NCBI GenBank assembly: GCA_035717845.1
Contig: DASTIC010000044.1
Coordinates: 1 to 7,254 of the forward strand
DNA: 7,254 nucleotides
Direction: 5' to 3'
Source: DASSUW01 sp035717845
GTDB lineage: Bacteria; Actinomycetota; Thermoleophilia; Solirubrobacterales; Solirubrobacteraceae
Position 1 is the first letter of the stretch. Each line of letters opens with the position of its first letter. Under the pieces are notes generated by a model. The model was not told where the DNA came from. It did no database searches and saw only the letters and a program-made list of their open reading frames with translations. Below are positions 6,088 through 7,254 of this stretch, piece by piece. Both the position numbers and the translations under genes were made by a program.

Positions 6088-7254
6088 ATGTCCGTTGAGA
6101 GACGAGCGGGCAGTCAGCGGACGTCGCCGGACGACACCAGCGGCATGTCGGCCGTCGACGTGCTCGAGCGCGGTCGCGCGCTCTCTGCGCAAGCCGCGTG
6201 GCTGGACGCACATGAGGCGCTGAGCAGCGCCGACCGCTCGATGCCGCTGCTGGAAACGGATCTCGAGCGCTTGGCGACGTCGGCCTACATGCTCGGGCGC
6301 CTGGACGAGTACGTCGACGCCATGGCGCGCGCCCACCAGCTCCACCTCGACGCCGGTGCAGCGCCGCGGGCGGCGCGGTGCGCGTTCTGGGCGGGGATGC
6401 AGCTGCTCCTGGCGGGCGAGATCGGCCGCGGGACGGGCTGGATCGGTCGCGCCCGGCGGCTCGTCGAAGCCGAAGACGTCGACTGCGTCGAACAGGGCTA
6501 CCTCCGGCTGCCCGAGGCGTTCAGGTGCGAGATGAACGGCGACTACGGCAAGGGCGCGGGCGTCGCAGGTGACGCCGCGGCGACCGGCCAGCGCTTCGGC
6601 GATCGCGACCTGTTCGCACTCGCCGTCCACGCCCAGGGCCACATGCTCATCAAAGGCGGCCGGACCCTCGAAGGCCTGGCCCTGCTGGACGAAGCCATGG
6701 TCGGCGTCACGAGCGGCGAGGTCTCGCCGATCGCCTCCGGAATGGTCTATTGCGGCGTCATCCTCGCCTGCCGCGCGGCGTACGAGCCGCGCCGCGCGCG
6801 CGAGTGGACGGCGGCACTGACGCGGTGGTGCGAGAGCCAGCCCGACCTGGTCGCGTTCACCGGCCGCTGCCACGTGCACCGCGCCGAGCTCCGGCACCTC
6901 GAGGGCTCATGGTCCGACGCGCTCGAGGAGGCGCGTCACGCCGCCGATCGCGCCGAGCGCGGGAACCATCGCTCGGCGCTCGCCGAAGCCGCGTATCTCC
7001 AGGGGGACGTGCATCGCCTCCGCGGCGCGTTCCTTGAGGCAGAGGATGGCTATCGCAGGGCGAGCGAGCTCGGCCGCGAGCCCCAGCCCGGGCTGGCGCT
7101 CCTGCGACTCGCGCAGGGCGACGGCCAGGCCGCGGCGGCCGCTATCCGGCGGGTTCTCGCCGAGACGACCGATCCCAGCGATCGCGTCGTCCAGCTGCCG
7201 GCGTACGTCGAGATCATGCTCGCCGCCGGCGACGTCGACGAGGCACTCGAGGCC
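6088..7254 (+). CDS. TPR-type transcriptional regulator, probably LuxR family (3' end outside window)
   Basis: The frame is open to the last base, giving 389 residues of a longer protein. It is alpha-helical and TPR-like throughout, with repeated helix pairs such as LERGRALSAQAAWLDAHEAL near the N-terminus. Blocks recalled from a large actinobacterial family are GRTLEGLALLDEAM (191-204), GEVSPIASGMVYCGVILAC (211-229), RAREWTAALTRWCESQPDLV (235-254) and GREPQPGLALLRLAQG (329-344). In that family a helical sensor or scaffold region precedes a C-terminal LuxR-type helix-turn-helix, and some relatives join it to an ATPase or cyclase domain. The DNA-binding part is not visible, so the LuxR label is inference. 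The first ATG (6088) directly follows an in-frame TGA and has an AGTAGG-like site 11 bases upstream. ATG at 6145 (MSAVDVLERGR) has no ribosome site but fits where the homology seems to begin. The ligand and targets are unknown. Confidence 0.78.
   Translation, partial: MSVERRAGSQRTSPDDTSGMSAVDVLERGRALSAQAAWLDAHEALSSADRSMPLLETDLERLATSAYMLGRLDEYVDAMARAHQLHLDAGAAPRAARCAFWAGMQLLLAGEIGRGTGWIGRARRLVEAEDVDCVEQGYLRLPEAFRCEMNGDYGKGAGVAGDAAATGQRFGDRDLFALAVHAQGHMLIKGGRTLEGLALLDEAMVGVTSGEVSPIASGMVYCGVILACRAAYEPRRAREWTAALTRWCESQPDLVAFTGRCHVHRAELRHLEGSWSDALEEARHAADRAERGNHRSALAEAAYLQGDVHRLRGAFLEAEDGYRRASELGREPQPGLALLRLAQGDGQAAAAAIRRVLAETTDPSDRVVQLPAYVEIMLAAGDVDEALEA

Noticed and set aside
5878..6897. Minus-strand open frame of 339 codons opposite the TPR regulator
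   Set aside because: It overlaps a plus-strand frame with family-level blocks over its whole length. Its own product shows no domain and it has no reason for coding beyond the codon bias of the opposite strand.

Overview
This is a high-G+C window (roughly 70% by eye, with strongly G/C-ending codons). The protein types suggest an actinobacterium, most likely Thermoleophilia (Solirubrobacterales or relatives). That placement rests on remembered resemblance of the MFS C-terminal domain and the TPR regulator to proteins of that class, not on a search. No RNA gene, mobile element, CRISPR array or long repeat was seen.

Layout, left to right. (1) 1-570 (+) is the 3' end of a CBS-domain membrane protein of the HlyC/CorC (CNNM-like) family, cut by the window edge. 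(2) 763-1278 (+) is a small, very acidic, helix-repeat predicted lipoprotein of unknown function. (3) 1399-3252 (+) is a DHA2-like MFS exporter with an extra membrane segment and a C-terminal domain of about 140 residues. (4) 3256-5430 (-) is an MMPL/RND-family exporter, tail to tail with the MFS gene and only 3 bases between the stop codons. (5) 5622-5927 (+) is a short HesB/IscA-fold protein without the Fe-S cysteines, divergent from the MMPL gene. (6) 6088 to the right edge (+) is the N-terminal TPR-like part of a large regulator of an actinobacterial LuxR type; its expected DNA-binding end lies outside the window.

The theme is the cell envelope: a CBS-regulated membrane protein, a lipoprotein and two exporters powered by ion gradients. 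Nothing shows that the two exporters share a substrate. No dedicated regulator of the TetR or MarR type lies beside them, and the TPR regulator is separated from them by the HesB-like gene. All gene-free gaps are under 200 bases. The 191-base gap 5431-5621 must hold the start signals of two divergent genes.

I see no clearly new multi-gene system. The best leads are the MFS fusion with a probably extracytoplasmic C-terminal domain, the cysteine-less HesB-fold protein, and the repeat-built acidic lipoprotein that contains no aromatic residue.
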